From: Sulfurimonas sp.
GTDB taxonomy: Bacteria > Campylobacterota > Campylobacteria > Campylobacterales > Sulfurimonadaceae
Direction: 5' to 3'
Assembly (NCBI GenBank): GCA_027056465.1
Contig: JALUKS010000184.1
Location: 1 to 21,018, forward strand
Length of the DNA stretch: 21,018 bases
Part shown: piece after piece, positions 14,338 through 21,018 of the stretch
Numbering within the stretch: the first letter of the stretch is position 1
Layout of the letters: each line of letters begins with the position of its first letter
Translations under genes and position numbers: made by a program
The notes under the pieces: model-generated
What the model was told of the DNA's origin: nothing
Databases searched by the model: none
The model's input: the letters and a program-made list of their open reading frames with translations, nothing else

Positions 14338-16182
14338 ATGTCCAAACTAAAATACTTTCTCCTCTTTTTACTCTTGGCTAGTAGGCTTTTTGCAACTACA
14401 GTAGAGTTTCCTGCTTTTATAAAGAGTCAAGTTGCCATTGTTGATAGAATGAACGATGACAATTTAACGCAAGATATTGTTCAAAAACTCTTAGAGAAGC
14501 AGAGTATACTTTATAATAATACTCTTGATAAAATACTTATTAATAAAAATGAGTATATATTAAATGTAAAAACATACGAGACAAAAATATACTCTCTGCA
14601 AAAGATTATAGCTATTAATAGTCGTAATGGGAACTCTTATGCTGTACTGAGAGATGAGGTTGCTGTGAAAATATACAAGATATTAGGCTTACAAAATAGT
14701 ATGCTTAAGTCTACTCTTCTTGCCTTAAATAAAGGGACTTTAGAAGAGTTTGAAGATAGACTTAATACCATTACTCTTGATTTTCAAAACAGAACATCTA
14801 AGATTTATAAAAAAGATTATAAGTATATTTTAGCACTGCCAAGCTCTGGGTCAATTATACTAGCAACTAAAAATAATGTTAAAAAGTTCTACGAGCTTCA
14901 AAGTATAAATAATGATATGATTGATTATATATACAAGTTTGAGTCAAAAATGTATAGACTTAATAAGTACTCAAAATATCATATTATCTCTTTTGTTGTA
15001 TATATTAATTCTATAAATTTCGTTCATCTTGTTAACCCTCTATTAGAAGAGTATGATATGAGTATTATAAAACTTATTTTTATGAGTTTAGTTATTTTAC
15101 TAACATATTTTTTTAAAAGGATAGTCTATGTGGCTCTTGAGAAATATATACTTACCATTGATTTTTTAAGAGAGTACTCCTCGGAGATAATTGAGAAGAT
15201 TAGAACTTCTATTGAAAGTTTAATTATTGCGATAAATATAGATATTATTATCTATATCTATAATGATTTTAGTTCAGTAGAGTTTACTTCAGAAATTTTT
15301 AATATCTTCTATGTTGTTGTCGCTACACTTATCTTTTATAAAGTTATAAATATTGTAGCAAGTGTACGGCTTACAAAGGTAACAGATGCTTCAGAAAATT
15401 TTGATAATGACCTTATTAATGTTGGTATTAAAATTGTAAACTTTATTATTATGGTGATTGGATTACTTATATCACTCTATTTTGCAGGTGTAAATCTTAC
15501 TGCTGTTCTCTCTGGACTTGGGATTGGTGGTCTTGCTGTTGCATTTGCTGCAAAAGATACTATTGGTAACTTCTTTGGAACACTTTCAATCCTTTTTTCG
15601 GATGTCTTTTCTCAAGGGGATTGGATAGAGATTGATGGGAAACAGGGTGTTGTTGTTGAGATTGGGCTTCGTGTAACAACGATCAGAACCTTTGATAATG
15701 CACTTATAGCTATTCCAAATGGAACTTTTGCGAGTAAAGATGTTAAAAATTGGAACAAACGTGTACTCGGTCGACGCATTAAAATGTATATAGGTGTTAA
15801 GTATGATTCAAGGAGTATAGATATAAAAAATGCAGTAAAAGAGATACACATTATGCTTGAAAAACACCCCGATATAGCCACAAAAGAGACGAGATATGAG
15901 CATAATAAGCATAGACGAAATATTGCTAAATTAGTCTCAAAAGATGACCTAGAAGGTGTAAAAAAGAACCTTCTTGTGTACTTAGATTCCTTTGGAGACT
16001 CAAGTATAAATATATTAGTGTACTGTTTTACAAAGTCTGTTAAGTGGAGTGAGTGGCTAGATACGAAGCAAGATGTGATGCACAAAATTATGGAGATATT
16101 AGAGAAAAACAACCTAGAGTTTGCTTTTCCATCACTCTCAATATATAATGAAAACAACCCTAAGGAGATAGAAAACTTATGA
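14338..16182 (+). CDS. Large MscS-family mechanosensitive channel
   Basis: A 614-residue inner-membrane channel that would release solutes on hypo-osmotic shock. It has a signal peptide (1-20, ending LFATT), a helical periplasmic domain (about 21-235), and membrane helices near 243-268, 292-310, 322-345 and 362-384. The MscS pore helix and beta-domain follow from about 385: AVLSGLGIGGLAVAFAAKDTIGNFFG, then VFSQGDWIEIDGKQGVVVEIGLRVTTIRT and IPNGTFASKDVKNW. The Gly/Ala-rich pore helix is typical. The cytosolic domain extends to about 600. The ribosome binding site AAGGAAT is good. It resembles the larger MscS relatives of Campylobacterota rather than the 286-residue E. coli MscS. The ATGA overlap couples it to ywbE. 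Confidence 0.92.
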   Translation: MSKLKYFLLFLLLASRLFATTVEFPAFIKSQVAIVDRMNDDNLTQDIVQKLLEKQSILYNNTLDKILINKNEYILNVKTYETKIYSLQKIIAINSRNGNSYAVLRDEVAVKIYKILGLQNSMLKSTLLALNKGTLEEFEDRLNTITLDFQNRTSKIYKKDYKYILALPSSGSIILATKNNVKKFYELQSINNDMIDYIYKFESKMYRLNKYSKYHIISFVVYINSINFVHLVNPLLEEYDMSIIKLIFMSLVILLTYFFKRIVYVALEKYILTIDFLREYSSEIIEKIRTSIESLIIAINIDIIIYIYNDFSSVEFTSEIFNIFYVVVATLIFYKVINIVASVRLTKVTDASENFDNDLINVGIKIVNFIIMVIGLLISLYFAGVNLTAVLSGLGIGGLAVAFAAKDTIGNFFGTLSILFSDVFSQGDWIEIDGKQGVVVEIGLRVTTIRTFDNALIAIPNGTFASKDVKNWNKRVLGRRIKMYIGVKYDSRSIDIKNAVKEIHIMLEKHPDIATKETRYEHNKHRRNIAKLVSKDDLEGVKKNLLVYLDSFGDSSINILVYCFTKSVKWSEWLDTKQDVMHKIMEILEKNNLEFAFPSLSIYNENNPKEIENL

Positions 16183-16373
16183 AAGATGGAAGAAAACGAA
16201 GCGATATTAAGCATGGCGATTCAGTCGCTATAGTCCTTAAACAAGATCAAGCTACAGGTTACTTAACAGATGGTATAGTAAGAGATTTATTAACGAAGTC
16301 TGCCTCACATCCTCATGGCATAAAAGTACGGCTTATGAGTGGTGAAGTAGGGCGAGTCAAAGAAATTTACTAA
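16179..16373 (+). CDS. ywbE: YwbE-family small protein
   Basis: A complete 64-residue protein of the YwbE family, conserved in many bacteria and of unknown function. The sequence shows the family core: the KRSDIKHGDSVAIVLKQDQ start, a TGYLTDGIVRDLLT middle, and HPHGIKVRLMSGEVGRVKEI, a KOW/SH3-like small beta-barrel pattern that may bind nucleic acid. The start overlaps the mscS stop (ATGA), indicating coupling. Its last 17 bases overlap the 3' end of the pgpA-like gene on the other strand, so there is no room for an intergenic terminator. Confidence 0.9.
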   Translation: MKDGRKRSDIKHGDSVAIVLKQDQATGYLTDGIVRDLLTKSASHPHGIKVRLMSGEVGRVKEIY

Positions 16374-16824
16374 GAAGTTCTACATAGACTTGCCAAAGGG
16401 CTGCACTAGATATTCCTGCAGCTGCTCCAGCTATGAGGGCAGAGGCTATAATTCCTACTCCACCTTTAACACTCTTCTCTACTCGAGCAATGATAGATAT
16501 TCTTGTAATCATAAAGAAAATGAAAAATATAAAAGAGAGTAGGACTTGAATAAGAAAACCATTTGATACAATAGCTAGTTCTTTTATACTAATACCATAG
16601 GCAGGAGCGATACTTAGTGCAAACCAAAGCCCAACAAAAGTATTAATAGAAAAACCTTGTAAATCAATATTTATATCTTTATTTATTTTATTATTAATGC
16701 CCTTAATACCTATAATAGATAAAAGAAGTGTCGTTAAAAAGAGTGTACTCTCATCAAAATAGATAAGAAGAGTTACTCCACTTAAAAGTGCAAGCAGTGT
16801 AGTCGCTAAAGTTTTAAAGTTCAT
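16357..16824 (-). CDS. PgpA-family membrane protein lacking expected catalytic residues
   Basis: A 155-residue membrane protein in the place of C. jejuni pgpA (after the ATP-sulfurylase homologue). PgpA removes the phosphate from phosphatidylglycerophosphate. The PgpA skeleton is recognisable: FVGLWFALSIAP (63-74), then KGGVGIIASALIAGAAAG (120-137). The acidic residues are replaced: the DE of the usual DEFVGMW is N61-T62, the FD..KP segment is MITRISII, and the DD of GIM.DD..AG is A127-S128. The N-terminal PxAPGTxGS motif is also missing. The frame is intact, the hydrophobic profile is preserved and the AGGA ribosome binding site is good, so it seems an expressed but non-canonical, probably inactive homologue. 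Whether it has another role is unknown. Confidence 0.7.
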   Translation of the reverse strand: MNFKTLATTLLALLSGVTLLIYFDESTLFLTTLLLSIIGIKGINNKINKDINIDLQGFSINTFVGLWFALSIAPAYGISIKELAIVSNGFLIQVLLSFIFFIFFMITRISIIARVEKSVKGGVGIIASALIAGAAAGISSAALWQVYVELLSKFL

Positions 16825-16835
16825 TTATTACAATC

Positions 16836-18026
16836 CTATGTGAGTGATGTTGTTTGGTAAAGTTTCATAAGCTCTATATAAAAATCATTTTCAGAGTGTT
16901 CTTCAAGAAGACCCTTTGTGGCGAAAGTGTCATAGTAGATTTTTTCTAAGTTTTTAAATCTATTGGGCAAGAGTTTCGAGAGTAAAAAAGCACTAATCTG
17001 TTTACGCATTAGAACTGCTGGTGGTAAGATACCTGCTTCAAGAAGCTGGAGAATAGAATCTGAATGGTAAGATATCTGATGGTGTTGTCCATGCGGACAT
17101 GTGTTTTTACTGACAAGTGTTGTACACATATCACAGTAGACATACTCACTTGCAATTTGAATCTCTATATCTATACCTGTGACCTTATCAACTATTGATT
17201 TGTTAGAGTTACAGTCATAAAACATACCAAGCCCAGCATGGTTGCGACCGATGGTAAGTCTATCACATCCATAATTTTTGGAAACTATAGCATCGATGAT
17301 TATCTCGTTATACCCTGCAAAAATATAGCTATTTTCCAAAGGAACAATAACAACACGGTTCTTAGGTAAAAAGTTATTTACAAAAAACTCAAGTGCTTCA
17401 TGTCTAAGATCATAGCTGAGGTTTGCAGTTTCATAGGGCTTAAGTAAAAATATCACAAGTAAGTCAGTATTGTCAAGTGCTTGACGAATGAGTCTTTCAT
17501 GTCCACGGTGCAGAGGGTTTGCTGCCATTACTAAAGCAGTTGTATGTTTTGCATTGATTGTTTTTTTCGCAGTGTGAATGTTGATTTTATTTTGATTTGG
17601 AGTATTGTCAGATAAGACATAGTTTCCACTAACTGCCCAGTGTCCAATTCTTTTTATCGTGGCCTGTACCCCAGGATGTGTAAGGTCGTCAGTACCGTAT
17701 ATATGTTTAACTCTTTCACTTGGATCTATTTGAAAGGTCTCCTTAACCGTGAGTGTAGCAAACACTTCACCCTCACAGAGAATATCTATAAGCTCATTTT
17801 TCTCTACTTGGCTTAAAAGGAGTTCATTCTTCTTTCCAGATGGAGCAAGAATAAAAGGAAAAGGAAAAGATTTTCCATGGATGAGACCTTTTTCTAAAAC
17901 CTCTCGAGAACCCTCTTCACACATCAGTTTTGTAACAGGCAAGAGAAGTCCATCTGAAACAAGTTCAAGAGCTGAAGCAGCCTCTTTATCTATGAAAAGT
18001 GTCTTATTTTTTCTTGAGTATGTCAT
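16836..18026 (-). CDS. sat: ATP sulfurylase (sulfate adenylyltransferase) homologue, divergent active site
   Basis: A 396-residue homologue of Sat, which interconverts ATP plus sulfate with APS plus pyrophosphate. Family features are the N-terminal PUA-like part with HPGV (117-120), NPLHRGHE with the HxxH motif H173/H176, GRNHAG (260-265, usually GRDHAG), and a zinc site C298/C301/C310/H312 (YCDMC...CPHG). The QTRN segment, whose Arg binds sulfate, is MAAN (167-170), and the usual SGT..R is YHSDSI (320-325). So the ATP-side motif is kept and the sulfate side is altered. The gene overlaps the upstream regulator by 23 bases. The order ispDF-regulator-sat-pgpA matches C. jejuni Cj1607-Cj1610. 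Activity on sulfate is doubtful. Confidence 0.85.
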   Translation of the reverse strand: MTYSRKNKTLFIDKEAASALELVSDGLLLPVTKLMCEEGSREVLEKGLIHGKSFPFPFILAPSGKKNELLLSQVEKNELIDILCEGEVFATLTVKETFQIDPSERVKHIYGTDDLTHPGVQATIKRIGHWAVSGNYVLSDNTPNQNKINIHTAKKTINAKHTTALVMAANPLHRGHERLIRQALDNTDLLVIFLLKPYETANLSYDLRHEALEFFVNNFLPKNRVVIVPLENSYIFAGYNEIIIDAIVSKNYGCDRLTIGRNHAGLGMFYDCNSNKSIVDKVTGIDIEIQIASEYVYCDMCTTLVSKNTCPHGQHHQISYHSDSILQLLEAGILPPAVLMRKQISAFLLSKLLPNRFKNLEKIYYDTFATKGLLEEHSENDFYIELMKLYQTTSLT

Positions 18027-18891
18027 ATTTCTTTCGCTTTTCCCATAGGCTTTTACGGCTTATACCTAGTTTTTTGGATAGCTCAGTATCTGGATATTTG
18101 TCTTGATAATTAAGAACAATAAATTTTACATAATCTTCAATAGGCAAGATTTCACCTTTATCAAAAACATTATTTTCATTTTTTATTTCTATAATAGGAT
18201 ACTCAACATCTTCTATCTTATCACTACTTGAGACAATAACTTTTCGATCAGCAATTAACTCTAAAAATGCTTTTCTATCAGCTTTTTTGAGAGACTGATA
18301 GTCGATAATATAGATAAGAGTGTTCTGAGGAAGAGAAGTGACTTCTTGCAGGCTCTTAGAATCACTAAGTGTAATAAAGTGTATAGGAATATCTTTACTC
18401 TGTGCATATTCAAAAGCGAATGCATCTGAGTATTTTTGAAAGCTTGAGCTTATAAAAAGAGGAAGTTCTATAGCATTTATATCTTGTTCATGTTTAGCAT
18501 TTAAAAGTGTGTGCTTAAGATATTTTTCGTAAGCGATATTTCTTCGTTTAAGCTTTTCATAATCTTGATAGTGGTCTATCTTTTTAACAAGTTCTTCAAT
18601 CATAAATGGCTTTATAATATAGTCTTTAGCACCAGCAGCAAGAGGTTTTGATACTGTGTCATTGCTGATATATGAGACCATAAGTATGATGATAGAGTTC
18701 TTAAAAGTCTCTACAACAGGAATAAAATCTTGACCATTAATATTAGTAGAGAGAAGTACCACATCATAGTTATTGCTACGAATAGCGTCTTTAGTGGATG
18801 TACACATTTCACAAATATGTCCTTGTTCTCCTAGTTTTGTAGCGATGCTTTGAGCAAGATAGACTTCGTTTTCAATTATAAGTATTTTCAT
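18004..18891 (-). CDS. cemR: Atypical orphan response regulator, HP1021/CemR type
   Basis: A 295-residue regulator with an N-terminal receiver-like domain (1-115) and a C-terminal Fis-type helix-turn-helix (about 271-290, LSKKLGISRKSLWEKRKK). The phosphoacceptor aspartate is replaced by S48 (VVLLSTNING), so classical phosphorylation is not expected. This mirrors H. pylori HP1021 (Ser at the same place) and C. jejuni Cj1608/CemR, which bind DNA, affect oriC and control energy metabolism and redox responses. The middle region (about 120-240) is variable. The start ATG is 5 bases after ispDF ends; its ribosome binding site is weak, suggesting coupling. The sat-like gene begins inside its 3' end. 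Synteny supports the assignment strongly. Confidence 0.85.
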   Translation of the reverse strand: MKILIIENEVYLAQSIATKLGEQGHICEMCTSTKDAIRSNNYDVVLLSTNINGQDFIPVVETFKNSIIILMVSYISNDTVSKPLAAGAKDYIIKPFMIEELVKKIDHYQDYEKLKRRNIAYEKYLKHTLLNAKHEQDINAIELPLFISSSFQKYSDAFAFEYAQSKDIPIHFITLSDSKSLQEVTSLPQNTLIYIIDYQSLKKADRKAFLELIADRKVIVSSSDKIEDVEYPIIEIKNENNVFDKGEILPIEDYVKFIVLNYQDKYPDTELSKKLGISRKSLWEKRKKYDILKKK

Positions 18892-18896
18892 GTATA

Positions 18897-20015
18897 TTAT
18901 TTTTTCCAGTTATAGTATTTTAAGTTTGCGTTTGAGGTGACAGCTACACCTTCCTCTCGACCGATAAAGCCGAGTTTTTCTGTTGTTGTCGCTTTGATAT
19001 TGACACGGCTCATATCTATCTTTAGCAGAGAGGATATACTCTCTCTCATTTGGCGTTTATATTTGCCAACACGAGGTTTTTGTGCTGCTATGGTAACATC
19101 TATATTGACTATGATAAAGCCAAAATTATGCAGTTTGGTAACAACTACCTTGAGGAGTTCTTTTGAGTCTATCCCTTTATATCTCTCATCGTTATCAGGA
19201 AAGAGCATACCGATGTCACCCATCCCAGCTGCACCAAGTAGGGCATCTATGAGAGAGTGCAGGGCTACATCCCCATCACTATGGGCTAAAAAGCCAAAGT
19301 CAGACTCTATCTTAACACCACCAAGCCACATAGTTCCCTCTGTATCAAAAGCATGGACATCATAACCGTTTCCACTTAAGGTATCAGTTGATGGTGCTTC
19401 TAAGCATGGGAGTTTGTTGAGGTCATGGATATAAGTTATCTTGTGCGCATCCTCTTCACCGAGAACAAAACTGCGTTTCCCACCATTGGCAACTATCGCA
19501 CTACTCTCATCAGTAAACTCTTCACTTGTTTGAAGTGCAGACTTTAAAGTAGAAACACGAGAGAGTTGTGGAGTCTGTATGCGTTTTACTTTTTCCCTAT
19601 CTATAGTTTTATTTTCATATACTATAGTATCGGTTACTCCGAGATAAGGTACGACAGAATCACTTCTGCCTTGTTCGCTGAGAATAGAGTCAAGTAAAGT
19701 AGCACTAATGCAAGCACGAGCAATATCACTTACAAGAACATAGTCACTCTTTACAAGTGAGAGTGCATTTTTAAGTGACTGTTGGCGAGTGCTACCACCC
19801 TTTACAAATTTGTAAGAAGCATAGTTTTGCATAAAAGGTATCTCATCTTCAGCACAAACTACAATAATCTCATCAAATTTTTGAGTTTTTTCTAAGTTTT
19901 TTGTTACAAAATGCCACAAAGGTGTGTGGTTTATACGCAACCAGTGCTTTTTTACATCCATCTCAAAACGGCTAGAACTACCAGCTGACAGTAATATAAG
20001 TGATAATTTAGACAA
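18897..20015 (-). CDS. ispDF: Bifunctional IspD/IspF isoprenoid enzyme
   Basis: This fusion catalyses two non-consecutive steps of the MEP pathway: CTP-dependent cytidylylation of methylerythritol 4-phosphate (IspD, about 1-205) and cyclisation to the 2,4-cyclodiphosphate (IspF, about 212-372). The IspD nucleotide loop is LSAGSSSRF; the IspF metal and active-site motifs are GYDVHAF and HSDGDVALHSLIDALLGAAGMGDIGMLFPD. The 372-residue length fits the fusion usual in Campylobacterota. The start is a TTG at 20015, supported by GAGGAAG about 8 bases upstream. It leads the minus-strand operon ispDF-cemR-sat-pgpA. Confidence 0.97.
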   Translation of the reverse strand: MSKLSLILLSAGSSSRFEMDVKKHWLRINHTPLWHFVTKNLEKTQKFDEIIVVCAEDEIPFMQNYASYKFVKGGSTRQQSLKNALSLVKSDYVLVSDIARACISATLLDSILSEQGRSDSVVPYLGVTDTIVYENKTIDREKVKRIQTPQLSRVSTLKSALQTSEEFTDESSAIVANGGKRSFVLGEEDAHKITYIHDLNKLPCLEAPSTDTLSGNGYDVHAFDTEGTMWLGGVKIESDFGFLAHSDGDVALHSLIDALLGAAGMGDIGMLFPDNDERYKGIDSKELLKVVVTKLHNFGFIIVNIDVTIAAQKPRVGKYKRQMRESISSLLKIDMSRVNIKATTTEKLGFIGREEGVAVTSNANLKYYNWKK

Positions 20016-20046
20016 AATATGCTTCCTCAGTTGAATGTGTTACGAA

Positions 20047-20052
20047 ATTATA
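20047..20052 (-). promoter_or_regulatory. ispDF promoter -10 box
   Basis: On the minus strand this is a perfect TATAAT about 32 bases before the ispDF TTG start, implying a leader of roughly 25 bases. A TTGTAA lies only 14 bases upstream, too close to be a confident -35. Confidence 0.5.
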
Positions 20053-20092
20053 CACATAAAAGACTTTTACAATCTTAAATGGGATAAAATAC

Positions 20093-20102
20093 ATTGTACA
20101 AT
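20093..20102. repeat. Palindrome ATTGTACAAT in the ispDF-nosL gap
   Basis: A perfect 10-bp palindrome roughly midway between the divergent ispDF and nosL genes. It may be an operator, but a 10-bp palindrome in AT-rich DNA can arise by chance. Confidence 0.3.
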
Positions 20103-20175
20103 TTTATTTTTCTGATTTCTCAAAAATTGCATTTCAGGGTTTTAATTTTGGCAAGTATGAAAACACTCTATTCCT

Positions 20176-20207
20176 TAACACTTCTTTAACACTTACTTAG
20201 CTAAAAT
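20176..20207 (+). promoter_or_regulatory. nosL promoter: TAACA direct repeat plus -10 TAAAAT
   Basis: TAACA at 20176-20180 and 20187-20191 lie within two copies of TTAACACTT exactly 11 bp apart. A TAAAAT -10 box follows at 20202-20207, ten bases after the second copy. The spacing equals that before tonB (8144-8175). The repeat occupies the -35 region, the expected place for an activator of the OmpR type. Confidence 0.55.
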
Positions 20208-20236
20208 AATTTTTATATTATTTGACAGGAGACTCT

Positions 20237-20902
20237 ATGCATACTTTTAAAATTATTTTTATCTTATCTACTTTTGTTAGCTCTTTACTCTTTGGAGCTA
20301 CTTCCTACTCTCAGGCGATAAAAGAGAAAAAGATTTATCCTATGGGGAGACTCATTCATACGAAACGCTGTGCTACTCTTGATGCTAAGAAGTATGGAAG
20401 TTATGATGCACTACTTACAGATATAAAAGAGAAACATATCTGCTCGAAGCTCTCTGCGAAATACTCTGAAGCTTTAGCGATTTATCTGTGGGATAATAGG
20501 AGTCATAGAGAAGTACTTCCTAAAATAACAGTCACAAAAAAGGATAAATGTCCTATTTGTGGGATGTATCTGCACTACTATCCAACATGGGTAACCCGTA
20601 TAACTTACAGTGATAAAAAAGTTTACTCCTTTGATGGTATCAAAGATATGTTCAAGTATTACTTTAAACATCAAAAGGGCATTAAAAGTATCTGGATTCA
20701 AGACTACTACACACTCAAAACATTAGATGCTAGAAAGGCTTTTTATGTCATAGGAAGTGATGTTTATGGACCTATGGGGCATGAACTTATAGGGTTTGCT
20801 ACACTCAAGAGTGCAAAAAATTTCTCACTTGACCATAAAGGAAAAGATATACTCTCTTTTAGAGAGATAACACCAAAAGTGGTTCGTAGCCTAGATGAGT
20901 AG
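20237..20902 (+). CDS. nosL: NosL-family copper chaperone with an N-terminal extension
   Basis: NosL delivers copper to nitrous oxide reductase (NosZ). The start is ATG 20237 with GGAG five bases upstream; a TTG at 20222 would add only MTGDS, containing the ribosome binding site. The product has 221 residues: a signal peptide (about 1-21) without a lipobox cysteine, an N-terminal domain (about 30-95, with C45 and C69), and the NosL domain with CPICGM (C105, C108, M110), WVTRITY, FDGIKDMFKYY, DYYTLK and IGSDVYGPMGHELIGF. The CxxCGM motif and the later Met/His residues fit copper(I) binding. The N-terminal domain is not in short proteobacterial NosL. The next gene overlaps by 8 bases, suggesting a nos accessory operon. 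Confidence 0.9.
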   Translation: MHTFKIIFILSTFVSSLLFGATSYSQAIKEKKIYPMGRLIHTKRCATLDAKKYGSYDALLTDIKEKHICSKLSAKYSEALAIYLWDNRSHREVLPKITVTKKDKCPICGMYLHYYPTWVTRITYSDKKVYSFDGIKDMFKYYFKHQKGIKSIWIQDYYTLKTLDARKAFYVIGSDVYGPMGHELIGFATLKSAKNFSLDHKGKDILSFREITPKVVRSLDE

Positions 20903-21018
20903 ATTTCTCAATCCCTATCTTCTCTTCTATGCTCTAGGTTCTCTCAAACGCGAGAAGTATAAAAATATCTTTGTTTTTATTGTGATGTCTCTTTTAGTCG
21001 CACTTTTAGCCTCTACAT
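20895..21018 (+). CDS. N-terminus of a membrane protein, probably an ABC-type permease (partial)
   Basis: An ATG at 20895, overlapping the end of nosL by 8 bases, opens a frame to the right edge (41 complete codons). It reads MSRFLNPYLLFYALGSLKREKYKN and then a membrane helix (IFVFIVMSLLVALLAS). A short amphipathic start followed by a transmembrane segment fits FtsX/MacB-type permeases, which I recall beside nosL in related bacteria. The overlap implies co-translation. Too little is present for certainty. Confidence 0.5.
   Translation, partial: MSRFLNPYLLFYALGSLKREKYKNIFVFIVMSLLVALLAST

Noticed and set aside
15612..16214. 200-codon open frame antisense to the mscS gene
   Set aside because: It mirrors the coding strand of a well-supported MscS domain, starts at no ribosome binding site and shows no recognisable protein pattern.
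18937..19365. 142-codon open frame antisense to ispDF
   Set aside because: Shadow of the strongly conserved IspF region; Ser/Pro-rich translation typical of an antisense frame.
20222..20236. TTG start for nosL
   Set aside because: The added codons contain the GGAG ribosome binding site of the ATG at 20237.
1..21018. CRISPR array, insertion sequence, prophage, tRNA or rRNA
   Set aside because: Reading both strands showed no spaced repeats, transposase or integrase motifs, or RNA gene cores; genes fill nearly all of the window.

Overview
This window looks like a chromosomal segment from a member of the Campylobacterota, most likely Sulfurimonas or a close relative. The DNA is AT-rich and the genes are tightly packed. 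Two gene orders recalled from Campylobacter jejuni recur here: gyrA-flgP-flgQ-flgR-asd and ispDF-atypical regulator-ATP sulfurylase homologue-pgpA. The nosL gene suggests a denitrifier that uses nitrous oxide reductase. I see no rRNA, tRNA, insertion sequence, prophage or CRISPR array. The organism call rests on protein recognition and synteny, not on a database search.

Layout. Positions 1-6208 form one minus-strand block: gyrA, flgP, flgQ, a flgR that lacks its DNA-binding domain, asd, a UPF0114/YqhA membrane protein, and the first codons of hemE. A divergent promoter region (6209-6392) then opens a plus-strand nitrogen-assimilation block: amt, glnK and gdhA, with a TonB-family gene between glnK and gdhA. 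From 10334 to 16373 runs a compact plus-strand operon with many overlapping ends: a HAD-IB phosphatase, a CDP-alcohol phosphatidyltransferase, a HipA-like kinase without a HipB partner, an inositol-monophosphatase-family enzyme, a divergent GDPD-like protein, a large MscS channel and YwbE. It meets tail to tail, with a 17-bp overlap, a minus-strand operon (16357-20015): ispDF, an HP1021/CemR-type atypical response regulator, an ATP-sulfurylase homologue and a PgpA homologue. The right edge carries nosL and the start of a membrane protein, on the plus strand.

How the genes may work together. Amt, GlnK and GdhA would import ammonium, sense nitrogen status and make glutamate. FlgP, FlgQ and FlgR belong to motility. 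The 10-16 kb operon combines a phosphatidyltransferase, two or three phosphatase/phosphodiesterase folds, a kinase and a channel, and may handle phospholipid head groups. This fits with the PgpA homologue at 16357 having lost the acidic residues expected for catalysis, so the HAD-IB enzyme beside the phosphatidyltransferase could supply the phosphatidylglycerophosphatase activity. That is inference.

The main points for a second look are: (1) the degenerate PgpA and ATP-sulfurylase homologues kept in conserved synteny; (2) two genes, flgQ and the GDPD-like gene, whose reading frames continue upstream through convincing N-termini but have no ATG, GTG or TTG there, only ATC or ATT with good ribosome binding sites; (3) an identical direct-repeat plus -10 layout upstream of tonB and nosL, which suggests a shared regulator; and (4) the orphan HipA-like kinase inside the lipid-type operon.
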